The notes: a model not told the origin generated them from the letters alone. Positions 20,127 through 28,938 are shown, counted from the first letter of the stretch. The stretch is DNA of 64,000 bases from Paraflavitalea sp. CAU 1676 (GCF_029223285.1 NZ_JARHUJ010000003.1:124001-188000), one strand, 5' to 3'. A program made the numbers and translations.

Positions 20127-21428
20127 ATGACAATGCGATTCATGCTTTGCGGCCTCTTACTGGCCCTATTTCCCGGTAATTCCCTGCTGGCCCAGAAGAT
20201 TACAGATTACCATGTATTGAAGCAAACGGTAATCGCCCAGCCGTATTGGGGCAAAAAGATCAAGCTGCAGGCAGCTGTGCGCCTGGTGACGAAAGACACC
20301 GCCACCAAAGCCGGCCTTTGGCTTCGGGTTGACAAGCCCGACCATACTGCGGGTTTCTTCCGCAATACCTGGGATGAGCCCAAACATTCCTCCACCTGGC
20401 GTACGGTGACGATCGAGGGTTTTGTAGTGGAGGATGCCACCAATATTGTATTCGGCGGTGTTTTTGCCGGGAAAGCCCAGTTTTACCTCGACGATTTCAA
20501 CCTGAGCGTAGATGATAATGGTACCTGGGTACCGATTCCCATTGCCAATCCTTCGTTTGAAGACACCACACCCGCGGCCAATGCCAACTGGCTGGTGTTT
20601 CACAATTCGGTAAAACAGCCTATAGCATTCAGCCAGCAGCAACCTGTTAACGGCCACTCCACTATCCTGATCGCCTCCAGCCAAGGAGCTACCGGCTATG
20701 CGTATGGCTCCAACCCCGATGCAGGCAAATATGCGGACATCAATGGCATCCGCCTATACTATGAAATCTATGGTAAAGGGGAGCCGTTGTTACTGCTGCA
20801 TGGTAACGGTCAAAATATTCAGGAACTGGCTCAACAGATCGAATTCTTCAAGGATAAATTCCAGGTGATCGCGGTAGATACCCGCGGCCAGGGTAAATCA
20901 TCGGCCGACTCGACCCGTTTTACGTATCATCTCTTCGCCAGTGATATGTACGAACTGTTGAAGCAGCTCCGTATTAAGAACGTAAATATTGTAGGCTGGA
21001 GTGATGGCGGCAATACGGGCCTCATCCTGGCCATGCAACACCCCGGGCTGGTGAAGAAGCTGGCGACCATGGGCGCCAATATTTTTATGAACCAGGAGGC
21101 CGTGATCCCCATCGTATTTACGGAGATCGATAATCAACTGAAAGAGTTTGCCAAAGACAGTTCGGCCAAAGGCCGGATGAACACCCGCCTCATGAACCTG
21201 TTATTGCAGGAGCCCCATATGCAGTTTACCGATCTACGGGCCATCCGCTGTCCGGTGCTGGTGATGGCTGGCGAAAATGACCTCATCCAGGAAGCGCATA
21301 CAAGAGGTATCGCTCAACATATCAAGGCGGCGGAACTGGTGATCTTTCCCAAGGCCAGTCATTATATTCCCCAGGAAAATGCCCCCCTGTACAACAAAAC
21401 CGTGTGGGAATTTCTCCAAAAACCCTGA
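20127..21428 (+). CDS. Secreted alpha/beta hydrolase with N-terminal beta-sandwich domain
   Basis: 433 residues with a signal peptide ending SLLAQ. Residues about 25-190 form a domain resembling a carbohydrate-binding-type beta-sandwich (repeated Trp/Phe, AQFYLDDFNLSVDDNG). Residues about 200-433 are an alpha/beta hydrolase: LLLLHGNGQNI oxyanion region, nucleophile Ser292 in VGWSDGGNTG, acid Asp in VMAGENDLI, and His in ASHYIP. Substrate unknown; an esterase acting on a decorated polymer is a reasonable guess. The stop codon overlaps the first of two direct repeats that look like an AraC-type operator for the next gene. Confidence 0.85.
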   Translation: MTMRFMLCGLLLALFPGNSLLAQKITDYHVLKQTVIAQPYWGKKIKLQAAVRLVTKDTATKAGLWLRVDKPDHTAGFFRNTWDEPKHSSTWRTVTIEGFVVEDATNIVFGGVFAGKAQFYLDDFNLSVDDNGTWVPIPIANPSFEDTTPAANANWLVFHNSVKQPIAFSQQQPVNGHSTILIASSQGATGYAYGSNPDAGKYADINGIRLYYEIYGKGEPLLLLHGNGQNIQELAQQIEFFKDKFQVIAVDTRGQGKSSADSTRFTYHLFASDMYELLKQLRIKNVNIVGWSDGGNTGLILAMQHPGLVKKLATMGANIFMNQEAVIPIVFTEIDNQLKEFAKDSSAKGRMNTRLMNLLLQEPHMQFTDLRAIRCPVLVMAGENDLIQEAHTRGIAQHIKAAELVIFPKASHYIPQENAPLYNKTVWEFLQKP

Positions 21429-21464
21429 GCTTTTCAACAAAGTAAGTTTGAGCTTTTGAACAAA
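21427..21464 (+). promoter_or_regulatory. Tandem direct repeats, candidate AraC-regulator binding sites
   Basis: Two 15-base repeats, gagcttttcaacaaa (21427-21441) and gagcttttgaacaaa (21450-21464), differ at one base and start 23 bases apart, about two helical turns. This is the usual geometry of AraC-family activator sites. They lie just upstream of a near-consensus -7 box, GACCTTTG (21487-21494; consensus TAnnTTTG), before the SDR gene. An AraC-type regulator is encoded immediately downstream of that gene. Confidence 0.6.
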
Positions 21465-21514
21465 CCTGCCGGGGCCTGTTGTGACCGACCTTTGAGTCAT
21501 TAAATCAAAAAACA

Positions 21515-22402
21515 ATGACTAAAGTTTGGTTCATAACAGGAAGTGCCCGTGGATTGGGAAGGAATTTAACGGAAGCCGTTTTGGCTAAAGGTTACCAGGT
21601 TGCTGCTACTGCCCGCAAACCCGAACAATTGAAAGAGCTGGCGGCGCAGTATCCCGGCCAGCTATTGCCCATCACTTTAGATGTAACGAAGAAAGATCAG
21701 ATCCGGGCGGCCGTGGCACAAACCATTGCTCATTTTGGCCGCATCGATGTGCTGGTGAACAATGCCGGCTTCGGCATTACCGGCGCCGCAGAAGCCTTTA
21801 CCGATGAGCAGGTGAGCAGCCAGCTGGAGGCCAACCTCTATGGCCCCATCGAAGTGACCCGTGCCGTTATTCCTCACATGCGTAAGCAAGGAAGCGGTCG
21901 TATCCTCCAGATCAGTTCTATTGGTGGCCGGGTAGGCACGCCGGGTGTCAGCATTTACCAGGCGGCTAAATTTGGCCTGACGGGCTTTAGTGAAGCGATT
22001 GCCCGGGAGCTCGCGCCGCTGGGTATTTTGGTGACCTCTGTGGAGCCTGGTGGCTTCCGTACGGATTGGGCCGGTGATTCGATGAGCTATGCGCCTGATG
22101 TGGAAGGTTACGATGCTACGGTGGTGCAGATCAAGGCCATGCTACAGGGTGGTGGATTTGTGCCGGTGGGTGATCCGCGCAAGGCTGCGCGTGTGATCGC
22201 AGAACTTGCCGAAAATCCCGAACCGCCGATCCACCTGGTATTGGGCAGTGAAGCGGTAGCGATCCTCGAACAGATCGACGCCAGAAGAGCGGCCGAACTG
22301 GCAAAATGGAAACCGGTGAGCATTTCCACCGACCACGAAGATTCGGCGAGCTATTTTAATAGTCCGGCCAATGCGCTGATCAGTCGCCTCAAGGGCAACT
22401 AA
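21515..22402 (+). CDS. Short-chain dehydrogenase/reductase (SDR)
   Basis: 295 residues, classical SDR. The cofactor motif is TGSARGLG (residues 8-15), followed by NNAG, the active-site Ser in ISSIGG, and Tyr148/Lys152 in YQAAK. An Arg in TARKPEQL after the second strand favours NADP(H). The C-terminal extension (VEPGGFRTDW, PEPPIHLVLGSEA) matches the large group of Bacteroidota SDRs found beside AraC regulators. Substrate unknown. The upstream direct repeats and the downstream regulator gene suggest induction by that AraC protein. Confidence 0.9.
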   Translation: MTKVWFITGSARGLGRNLTEAVLAKGYQVAATARKPEQLKELAAQYPGQLLPITLDVTKKDQIRAAVAQTIAHFGRIDVLVNNAGFGITGAAEAFTDEQVSSQLEANLYGPIEVTRAVIPHMRKQGSGRILQISSIGGRVGTPGVSIYQAAKFGLTGFSEAIARELAPLGILVTSVEPGGFRTDWAGDSMSYAPDVEGYDATVVQIKAMLQGGGFVPVGDPRKAARVIAELAENPEPPIHLVLGSEAVAILEQIDARRAAELAKWKPVSISTDHEDSASYFNSPANALISRLKGN

Positions 22403-22450
22403 GCAGCGTTGCAGAGATATCTCTCTTTGAATTAATCAAGATGCTTACCG

Positions 22451-22480
22451 ATAAACACCAGTCAGCCGACTGGTGTTTAT
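22451..22480. promoter_or_regulatory. Perfect 13-bp palindrome upstream of the AraC-type gene
   Basis: ATAAACACCAGTC-AGCC-GACTGGTGTTTAT: two perfect 13-base arms with a four-base spacer. It ends five bases before a consensus -7 box (TACATTTG, 22485-22492), so it covers the -33 region and would block RNA polymerase if bound. An alternative reading is a hairpin ending the upstream SDR transcript, but no real T-run follows. Confidence 0.65.
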
Positions 22481-22484
22481 CCCT

Positions 22485-22492
22485 TACATTTG
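22485..22492 (+). promoter_or_regulatory. -7 promoter box (TACATTTG) of the AraC-type gene
   Basis: Exact match to the Bacteroidota TAnnTTTG element. It ends five bases before ATG 22498, so transcription would begin at or next to the start codon, giving a leaderless mRNA. This decides the start: an earlier ATG at 22441 would place both the promoter and the palindrome inside the coding region. Confidence 0.65.
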
Positions 22493-22497
22493 AACCC

Positions 22498-23304
22498 ATG
22501 GCAGCTCCAGCTATCAGATCCGACAATTCACCCATTCAATTCTCGTGTTACCTGAACAAGAACCGTGAAGGCGAGCAGTTCGTGGCGCAACATGTGTTTG
22601 GATTTCAGCAGGAGGGTATTCTCACGCTGGATGACGGCACGAAGAAATACATCAGCAAGCCGGGCGACTTCAGGTTGGTACGCAAGAACCACCTGGTGAA
22701 GTTTATCAAGCAACCGGCCGAACAGGGTGCTTTCAGGTCCATCTCCATGTACTTCGATGAAAATACGCTGCGGCAGTTCAGCCAGGAATTTGGCTATGAG
22801 GAGGTGCACAACCGCGATAGCCATGCCGTGGTGGCAATACCCACGCATCCGTTGTACAAAAGCTTTGTGGATTCTTTGCTGGCCTATGAAGGATTGCAAT
22901 CGGGTGCGCACCAGGAGCTGATCGCATTAAAACTGAAAGAAGCCTTGTTGTTGTTGCTGAAAGTGAATCCGGCGCTCAAAGATGTTTTGTTCGATTTTTC
23001 GGAACCCCGCAAAATAGATCTCGAGGCGTTTATGCAGAAGAACTTTCATTTCAATGTAGACCTGAAGCGTTTTGCTTATTTAACAGGACGCAGTCTGGCC
23101 ACCTTTAAGCGGGATTTTGAAAAGGTATTTGCTGAATCGCCCAGCCGGTGGCTATTGCATAAACGGTTACAGGAAGCTTATTACCGCATCAAGGAAAAAG
23201 GGATCGCTCCTTCGGATGTATACCTCGATGTAGGGTTTGAAGACCTTTCGCATTTCTCCTTTGCGTTCAAAAAGATGTATGGAGTGTCACCATCGCGGGT
23301 GTAA
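22498..23304 (+). CDS. AraC-family transcriptional regulator
   Basis: 268 residues from ATG 22498. The N-terminal half (about 1-150) is a cupin-like ligand/oligomerisation domain. The C-terminal hundred residues hold the two helix-turn-helix units: DLKRFAYLTGRSLATFKRDF and VYLDVGFEDLSHFSFAFKKM, ending YGVSPSRV as in AraC/XylS proteins. The start is set by a consensus -7 box and a perfect palindrome just upstream. It lies directly after the SDR gene it probably controls through direct repeats at 21427-21464. Confidence 0.9.
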   Translation: MAAPAIRSDNSPIQFSCYLNKNREGEQFVAQHVFGFQQEGILTLDDGTKKYISKPGDFRLVRKNHLVKFIKQPAEQGAFRSISMYFDENTLRQFSQEFGYEEVHNRDSHAVVAIPTHPLYKSFVDSLLAYEGLQSGAHQELIALKLKEALLLLLKVNPALKDVLFDFSEPRKIDLEAFMQKNFHFNVDLKRFAYLTGRSLATFKRDFEKVFAESPSRWLLHKRLQEAYYRIKEKGIAPSDVYLDVGFEDLSHFSFAFKKMYGVSPSRV

Positions 23305-23325
23305 TTCATTATCTTTCCATCCAGT

Positions 23326-24165
23326 ATGATCATCGTTATTCAATGTATTGACCAGGTAGGTCTGGTGGCTGCTATTTCGGGTGTGTTGGCTCAGCAACAG
23401 CTCAACATTATCTCTTTGCGCGAACATGTGGACAAAGCGGAGAACCGTTTCTTTTTGCGGGTGCAGGTGGAGGCGCCGGCCAATGCGGATGCAGTGCAGG
23501 ATATGCTGCAGGCTGAACTGACAACCGTGTTGCCCGTGGATGCGGTAGTGATGGTGAACCCGTTACCGGAGAAACGGATCGTATTGCTGGTGACCAAGGA
23601 ATACCATTGCCTGGGAGATATACTGATACGCAATTATTTTAAATCGTTGAAGGCTTCGGTACTGGCAGTGATCGGCAATTATGATCAGCTGCAGGATATC
23701 TGCCATCGTTTTGACCTGCCTTTTCACCATGTATCTCATGAGGGCAAATCGAAAGATGTCTTTGAATCGGAGATCAGGAACATTGTTGACCGTTATGCGC
23801 CGGATTACCTGGTACTGGCCAAGTTCATGCGTATTTTATCCCCTGCCTTTGTAGCCAACTGGCCGGGCAGGATCATCAATATTCACCATTCCTTTCTTCC
23901 GGCCTTTGCGGGCGCCAATCCCTATCGGCAAGCTTTTGAACGGGGCGTTAAACTGATCGGGGCTACGGCACATTTCGTAACGAACGACCTCGATGAAGGG
24001 CCCATCATTGCCCAGCAGATCATTCCGGTTACGCACTCCCTCACTGCTGCCGACATGATGCGTGCAGGTAAAGAGATCGAGACTTCGGTACTGGCCAAGG
24101 CACTCCGCCTGGTGTTTGACGACCGGGTGTTTGTATACAACAATAAGACGGTGGTATTTGAATAA
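23326..24165 (+). CDS. purU: Formyltetrahydrofolate deformylase
   Basis: 279 residues, normal length. An N-terminal ACT domain (about 1-80, IQCIDQVGLVAAISGVLAQ) is followed by a formyl-transferase domain with the PurU signature NIHHSFLPAFAGANPYRQAF and LIGATAHFVTNDLDEGPII, which carries the catalytic His and Asp. The enzyme hydrolyses 10-formyl-THF to formate and THF in the cytoplasm, balancing one-carbon pools and supplying formate for purine synthesis. It is convergent with the PAP2 gene; an 8-bp inverted repeat ATCGCCAA/TTGGCGAT (24167-24208, long loop) between them might be a weak bidirectional terminator. Confidence 0.93.
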   Translation: MIIVIQCIDQVGLVAAISGVLAQQQLNIISLREHVDKAENRFFLRVQVEAPANADAVQDMLQAELTTVLPVDAVVMVNPLPEKRIVLLVTKEYHCLGDILIRNYFKSLKASVLAVIGNYDQLQDICHRFDLPFHHVSHEGKSKDVFESEIRNIVDRYAPDYLVLAKFMRILSPAFVANWPGRIINIHHSFLPAFAGANPYRQAFERGVKLIGATAHFVTNDLDEGPIIAQQIIPVTHSLTAADMMRAGKEIETSVLAKALRLVFDDRVFVYNNKTVVFE

Positions 24166-24233
24166 GATCGCCAACCGGATAACAGTGGTACTGCAAACGA
24201 TTGGCGATGACTATGACAGGCCGACAAAATGAC

Positions 24234-25040
24234 CTAAAACTTATGTATCAGTCCAAGCCCAACCGCTCCATCCTGGTAGGTAGGCATCACGACTGTATTG
24301 AGGTTCTTATTCTTCGATAATCCGCGCTTTAACATGGGGTATAACCAATAGGCAAGGCGAGTGGAAGCAATGCCGACACCGGCGCCTGCCACGACATCGC
24401 TAAACCAATGCTTGTTGTTGTACATACGCAGGTAACCCGTAGTAGCAGCCACCGCATAACCCGCTACGCCGTACCAGGGGGATACATCCTTGTACTCCTG
24501 CCGCATGAACTCGGCCGCCACGAATGCATTGGCTGTGTGTCCGGAAGGAAATGAATTGAAGTCGGACTCATCGGGCCGCATTTCACCGCTGAACTTCTTG
24601 ATAGAAAATACGGCTGAGTTGGAGATCAGCATCGACATTCCGTATAAGAGGGTACGGTCTTTAAAATTGTGTTTGCCTTTGATGCCGGCGGCATTCAATC
24701 CATATACGGCAAGTGCCGGTGCATATTGCAGGTAGTCATCGACCCTGATACTATGGTGAGGATGTTCGATGGCTATTTCTTCTTTGATGTTATTGTTGAG
24801 GTCTTTGAGACTATGATATCCCAGGGAGGTAACTCCATAAGAGATCAGGGCAGCCGGGATAATAAATGACTTCAGCGGAAAAGCATTGTTAGGCACAGGC
24901 GTACTCCAATTGATCGCTCTGTGTACCGTGTCGGTAGCGGGTACCGGTTTGCCGGTAGTATCCGTAAACTGGGCCGAAACAGGGTTCAGGGCCAGGCAAG
25001 CTGCGACTGCCAGGACCAATGTCTTTGTCCGATTCTGCAT
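24234..25040 (-). CDS. PAP2-family phosphatase
   Basis: 268 residues with a signal peptide ending PVSAQ. The three PAP2 phosphatase motifs are present in order: KKFSGEMRP (KX6RP type), FPSGHTANAF, and GYLRMYNNKHWFSDVVAG (R...H...D). Members of this family remove phosphate from lipid phosphates such as undecaprenyl pyrophosphate or phosphatidic acid at the outer face of the inner membrane. With few strong membrane helices, this one may act in the periplasm. It is transcribed alone and converges on purU. Confidence 0.9.
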   Translation of the reverse strand: MQNRTKTLVLAVAACLALNPVSAQFTDTTGKPVPATDTVHRAINWSTPVPNNAFPLKSFIIPAALISYGVTSLGYHSLKDLNNNIKEEIAIEHPHHSIRVDDYLQYAPALAVYGLNAAGIKGKHNFKDRTLLYGMSMLISNSAVFSIKKFSGEMRPDESDFNSFPSGHTANAFVAAEFMRQEYKDVSPWYGVAGYAVAATTGYLRMYNNKHWFSDVVAGAGVGIASTRLAYWLYPMLKRGLSKNKNLNTVVMPTYQDGAVGLGLIHKF

Positions 25041-25386
25041 GTATTCAGGTGGGCTTTTATTGTTGCAATCTAAACGTAAATTCTAAAGAAAAATTGAAGT
25101 GTGGAAGGTGCTGCCAGGTTGGAATATATGGCAGATAAGGTAATTCCTGTATATATCATCTGCAAGCAACCAGCGCGTTACCGCCCTTGTCGCATACAGA
25201 CCGATGAAATTCAGCCAGTTAAGCTTATCCTGAAGGGGTAGGGGGACCGGCCCGCCGGGCGGCTGAGGGCCTGTCACCACACGCAGTTAAAATAATCCTA
25301 ATGTTGCCAAATGGCATTGGCGCCGGCCCGATGTTGCCGCAATGACAGTATTGTGGGCGGGGCATTCTTTTTGCTGCCTGGTGGTT
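25041..25386. other. Intergenic region between PAP2 and the 72-residue gene
   Basis: No gene seen. On the minus strand TACGTTTA, one base from the TAnnTTTG consensus, lies about 35 bases before the PAP2 start and may be its promoter. A GC-rich stretch around 25240-25270 (ggaccggcccgccgggcggc) can fold locally but has no T-run. Nothing else is recognised. Confidence 0.4.
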
Positions 25387-25605
25387 ATGAGTCAGGCATT
25401 TGTAAAAGAAAGTGATGAGCAATGGCTGCATGAGATCGCTCCAACCTTGCAGGCGTTAATTGTTTACCTCACGCGCGAAAACAACGGGATCAGGGTTTAT
25501 GAAAAGGGAGTAAGGGCCGATCCTTCTAACGGTAATACGATCCACGTTATGAGCAATGGCTTACACTACACTATTGGCCACGAGGGCCATTGGATCATCG
25601 TATAA
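25387..25605 (+). CDS. Small conserved hypothetical protein
   Basis: 72 residues from ATG 25387; an in-frame ATG at 25342 would add a Cys-rich segment that looks non-coding. The sequence is polar and well balanced, with LTRENNGIRVYEKG in the middle and a Trp-rich end (EGHWIIV), and it resembles short uncharacterised proteins I associate with Bacteroidota. No domain or membrane segment is visible. It stands between the PAP2 gene and the ECF sigma factor and has no clear partner. Confidence 0.6.
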   Translation: MSQAFVKESDEQWLHEIAPTLQALIVYLTRENNGIRVYEKGVRADPSNGNTIHVMSNGLHYTIGHEGHWIIV

Positions 25606-25885
25606 CAGTCCCGGGTTTGAGTCGGGGAACAAAGTTCCGCGGGGCATCAATCGATTTTTTTCCTACTTTTATCATGATATTCTTTTCGTTTAGCCAATAA
25701 GTAAAAATAACGGGTTATTTACTGGTTTGTTCAGTAACGAAAAGAGTTGATCGTGTAGATTTTCTATTGGCTTCGTTACATCCTTTTCTAGTGATCCTCC
25801 TCACAATTGGTTTAGGTTTTTTGTAGCACAGCACAGAGAGTCTGATCAACTCTTCTTTGATCTGGTAACTTGTAAAGACCTGTTC

Positions 25886-26488
25886 ATGAAAACAGCGGGA
25901 GACGCATTTATCTACCAATTCCAACAGGGCGAAGAGACTGCCTTTGCCACTGTGTACAATCAATTCTTCACTTCCATTTACTATTATGCGCGGCACTTTG
26001 TGCCGGATGCCCAGGAGGCGAGGGATATTACTGCGGAAACATTTGTGAAGTTATGGCGGTTGCGCAGCAATTTCGACCATATCCACAAGGTGAAAACGTT
26101 TCTGCATGTAACTGCCCGTAATGCCTGTATTGACGCATTGCGGCATCAGAAATGGAAGGCCGGCAAGCTGCAGCAACTGATCCAATTACTGATGGACGAT
26201 GCCGAATCCATGATCACGCGCAATCATTCGCCGATGGCGGCCGCGCCCCGTTTTGTGAACGGGCTGATGGAGGCCGACCTGCTGAACCGGGTTTACCGGC
26301 AGATCGAAGAACTGCCGCCGCAGCGCAAAATCATCTTCAAGCTGTTCTACCTGGAGGGGATGAAGAATGCAGACATTGCCGCTAAACTGTGCATCAGCGT
26401 ACAAACAGTGCAGAACCAGAAAACCATTGCGTTAAAATTTCTGCGCGCCACGGCGTTGCCAGCCAGGCTTTCTACGCAGGCATCCTGA
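25886..26488 (+). CDS. ECF RNA polymerase sigma factor (FecI/RpoE-like)
   Basis: 200 residues. Region 2 is around residues 25-95 (YYARHFVPDAQEARDITAET, FVKLW) and region 4 around 135-190 (LPPQRKIIFKLFYLEGMKNA and the helix-turn-helix with SVQTVQNQ). No region 1 or 3, as expected for ECF factors. The Bacteroidota FecI-like group normally works with a FecR anti-sigma factor, and one is encoded next on the same strand. A terminator and a 335-base gap separate the two genes, so they may be transcribed separately. Confidence 0.92.
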   Translation: MKTAGDAFIYQFQQGEETAFATVYNQFFTSIYYYARHFVPDAQEARDITAETFVKLWRLRSNFDHIHKVKTFLHVTARNACIDALRHQKWKAGKLQQLIQLLMDDAESMITRNHSPMAAAPRFVNGLMEADLLNRVYRQIEELPPQRKIIFKLFYLEGMKNADIAAKLCISVQTVQNQKTIALKFLRATALPARLSTQAS

Positions 26489-26823
26489 GCAGTTTGTTGA
26501 AGTTTTTTTCTCTTTTTTGTATTACGGATGGTTCACCAACCTTCCTCATTCGTTATTAATCGATACTACGCGGCCTGCTTGACAAAGTAAGCTGATGTAA
26601 TGTGTAATGCTTTTAATAAAGTTTGGTCGTCTTATCCCGGTCTTCCCCGTTTAGGCCGGGATTTTTGTTTGCCGCGCAAGGCCCGATGTTACCGAACGCA
26701 TTACCAACAAATAAGTAACCGGGTAGTAGGAAGGGTTTGCTTTTTCGTTGTTATTTCCTGGAGGGCTGTTTGCTTTCCGGCAACTGAACTGCGTATGCCT
26801 GAATGCGCGCAAAACCTGTTCCC
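26489..26823. other. Intergenic region between sigma factor and FecR
   Basis: No gene seen. It contains an intrinsic terminator (26634-26666) about 150 bases after the sigma-factor stop. Downstream of it, about 155 bases remain before FecR, enough for a separate promoter, but no clear TAnnTTTG box was found there. Confidence 0.5.
26634..26666 (+). terminator. Rho-independent terminator downstream of the ECF sigma gene
   Basis: Stem ATCCCGG / CCGGGAT (7 bp, extended by a G-T and a C-G pair) with a loop of about 11 bases, followed by TTTTTG. It implies that FecR is not simply read through from the sigma gene. Confidence 0.8.
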
Positions 26824-28074
26824 ATGGATCAACAACAAAGTATAAAAGTGGAGCTCATTTCCGGTTACCTGAAGGGCACCCTGACTGCGGCACAAGAACG
26901 CGAACTGAATGAATGGCTCCATGCTTCTGCGGAAAACCGGAATATTTTCGATTCTCTCACCAATCCAGAAACGCTTCACGTGGCACTTACCCGGCACCAG
27001 GAGAAAAAGTATAGAATACTGCGAAAGCTGGATGCAGCAGCTCTTTACCATGAAGAGCACAAAGACAAATGGTGGTATCCCTGGCGACGCAGAATGCGTG
27101 TCGTTGCCGGCATCCTCGTCGTGCTCATTTCCGCTTCTTTCATCCTATTCAGCCATGCCGGCTTTTCTGTCGCCGCTTCTTTACCGGGCAGGTTCAAAAA
27201 CGATGTGTTGCCTGGCGAAGAGCAGGCAAAAATGATCCTTGATGATAATGCGGTGCTGATATTGGTAGATACCGTCAATGGCGATCTTGCGCGGCAGGCT
27301 ACCGGAGAGGCACGTATACTTAAGGAAAATGGCTGGGTATTTTACCACAGTTCTCACTGCGGCGATACGATTTTCAAGAATACCATGAATGTGCCACTCA
27401 AAGGCATTCACCGCGTCATATTGCCCGATGGAAGCCGTGTATGGCTCAATGCCGGTTCCAGTTTGAAATACCCCATTATGTTTGGCAGGCAGGAGCGCAG
27501 GGTAGAGCTATCCGGCGAGGCGTATTTTGAAGTAACAACGATGCCGCTTACCTGCCATACGCCGTCTGTTTACGAAGAGCGGCTGGCCTCCTCTACGGCC
27601 ATACCCTTTGTGGTGTCGATTCGCAACGCCTCCAGTCCAACCAAGATCACGCTTACAGGGGGGCGGCTCGACATAAAGGCATATCCCGATGAAGAGCAGC
27701 TGGAAACCTTGTCACTGGAAGGAAGTTTTGTACTTCTCAAAGACAATAACCATTTAATGATCAAGGCCGGGCAACTGGCCCGGCTGGATAGTAAGGGGCA
27801 GGTGTATGTCGACAACAATACGCCCTTATTACCACGGATAGCCTGGAAGGACGGCCTTATAAAATTCCAGGATGCCTCCCTGCAGGAGGTTCTATCACAG
27901 CTTACCAAGTGGTACGATATCGACATCGAGTATACTCATGCGGGCAAGGCCCGGAACCGGCTATCGGGCTCCATCGATCGTTATGCGCCGTTATCGGCCG
28001 TGCTACTTTACCTGGAGACTTTGTGTCCTGTGCGCTTTTACATGAAAGACCGCAAGGTGATCGCTACGTTATAA
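26824..28074 (+). CDS. FecR-family anti-sigma factor
   Basis: 416 residues from ATG 26824. The cytoplasmic N-terminal sigma-binding part (about 1-85, SGYLKGTLTAAQERELNEWL) precedes a single membrane helix (about 96-118). A periplasmic FecR domain follows (IHRVILPDGSRVWLNAGSSL, VELSGEAYFEVT), then a C-terminal DUF4974/STN-like domain (FQDASLQEVLSQLTKWYDI). In known systems it relays occupancy of a TonB-dependent receptor to the ECF sigma factor. Here no SusC follows; the next gene is an acetyltransferase, so the cognate receptor is not identified. Confidence 0.93.
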   Translation: MDQQQSIKVELISGYLKGTLTAAQERELNEWLHASAENRNIFDSLTNPETLHVALTRHQEKKYRILRKLDAAALYHEEHKDKWWYPWRRRMRVVAGILVVLISASFILFSHAGFSVAASLPGRFKNDVLPGEEQAKMILDDNAVLILVDTVNGDLARQATGEARILKENGWVFYHSSHCGDTIFKNTMNVPLKGIHRVILPDGSRVWLNAGSSLKYPIMFGRQERRVELSGEAYFEVTTMPLTCHTPSVYEERLASSTAIPFVVSIRNASSPTKITLTGGRLDIKAYPDEEQLETLSLEGSFVLLKDNNHLMIKAGQLARLDSKGQVYVDNNTPLLPRIAWKDGLIKFQDASLQEVLSQLTKWYDIDIEYTHAGKARNRLSGSIDRYAPLSAVLLYLETLCPVRFYMKDRKVIATL

Positions 28075-28317
28075 CACCTGCCTGCAGCACTTTCTAAGAG
28101 TTTTCCCGTATAAGAATTTAAACATTATCGACTAAACCCCTAAAATAGGCCTGCCCCTTCTCTGCTTTACTCTTTGCTACAACGTACATAGAGAGTAGAT
28201 TTGGAGACTCTCCAGCTAAAGGAATGAATCAATAGAAGATTTCCGATCAACAACTCCCAACTTTTGATTTTATCGTGCCTTTGAATTGTTTTTTGCCGAA
28301 ACGTGAACCTTATTGCT

Positions 28318-28929
28318 ATGCGTCCATTCACAGAAAAACAACTGTGCAGCTCTATCGATCCCTGCATCCGGTACACGCCATTTTTTTATGGCTTGCTGCC
28401 GGGCGACCAACGGGTGTTTTCGCTAAGGCCTTTTTGTATCCCACTCGATCTTCCGGTGGTGTATTCCTGGCTGCATTGCTTTTGCCATGAGCCCGAAAAA
28501 AATGCATTTTCGCCGGTAGAGCAATTGCTCGAAACTTATCAGGCGCTGCTGACGTCGGATTTCAGTCAATCATTGCTGGCAGAAGTAAACGGTTGCCCGC
28601 TGCTGCAGATAGACATTATCCGCGCGGATCAGGATGAGATCAGCTTGAAGGAATCGATTGAGCCGGGTGACTATTGTATTCACTTCCTGCTTTCGCCCCG
28701 CTTTCCGGAACCGGTGGGGTATTTTGCGCATGCGCTGAACAGGTGCCTGTATAGTTTTTTCTCCTTTCCCGGCGTTCGCCGGATCTATTGTAAAGCGCCG
28801 GCCAGCGACCAGCGATCCAATTACCTGCTACAGGAAGCAGGATTTGTATTGAATAAGTCTGTACATGATTATACCGGCAGGATGAATATTTACCGTCACG
28901 ATTATGTACCCACTTTAACGGGTATTTAA
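28318..28929 (+). CDS. GNAT acetyltransferase of the siderophore-biosynthesis type
   Basis: 203 residues from ATG 28318. The order of motifs resembles the Acetyltransf_8 group (IucB/RhbD-like): an acceptor-side strand (LAEVNGCPLLQIDII), the turn IEPGDYCIHFLLSPRFPEPV, a helix with ALNRCLYSFFSFPGVRRIYC, and the acetyl-CoA part SDQRSNYLLQEAGFVLNKSV. Those enzymes acylate N-hydroxylysine or related amines during hydroxamate siderophore assembly. No hydroxylase or synthetase lies nearby, so a siderophore role is inference. The stop is nine bases from the end of the convergent membrane regulator. Confidence 0.6.
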   Translation: MRPFTEKQLCSSIDPCIRYTPFFYGLLPGDQRVFSLRPFCIPLDLPVVYSWLHCFCHEPEKNAFSPVEQLLETYQALLTSDFSQSLLAEVNGCPLLQIDIIRADQDEISLKESIEPGDYCIHFLLSPRFPEPVGYFAHALNRCLYSFFSFPGVRRIYCKAPASDQRSNYLLQEAGFVLNKSVHDYTGRMNIYRHDYVPTLTGI

Positions 28930-28938
28930 ATCAGCCCT

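Noticed and set aside
22441-22497. N-terminal extension of the AraC-type protein
   Set aside because: The segment holds a perfect 26-base palindrome and a consensus promoter box, and its translated residues do not fit the domain start.
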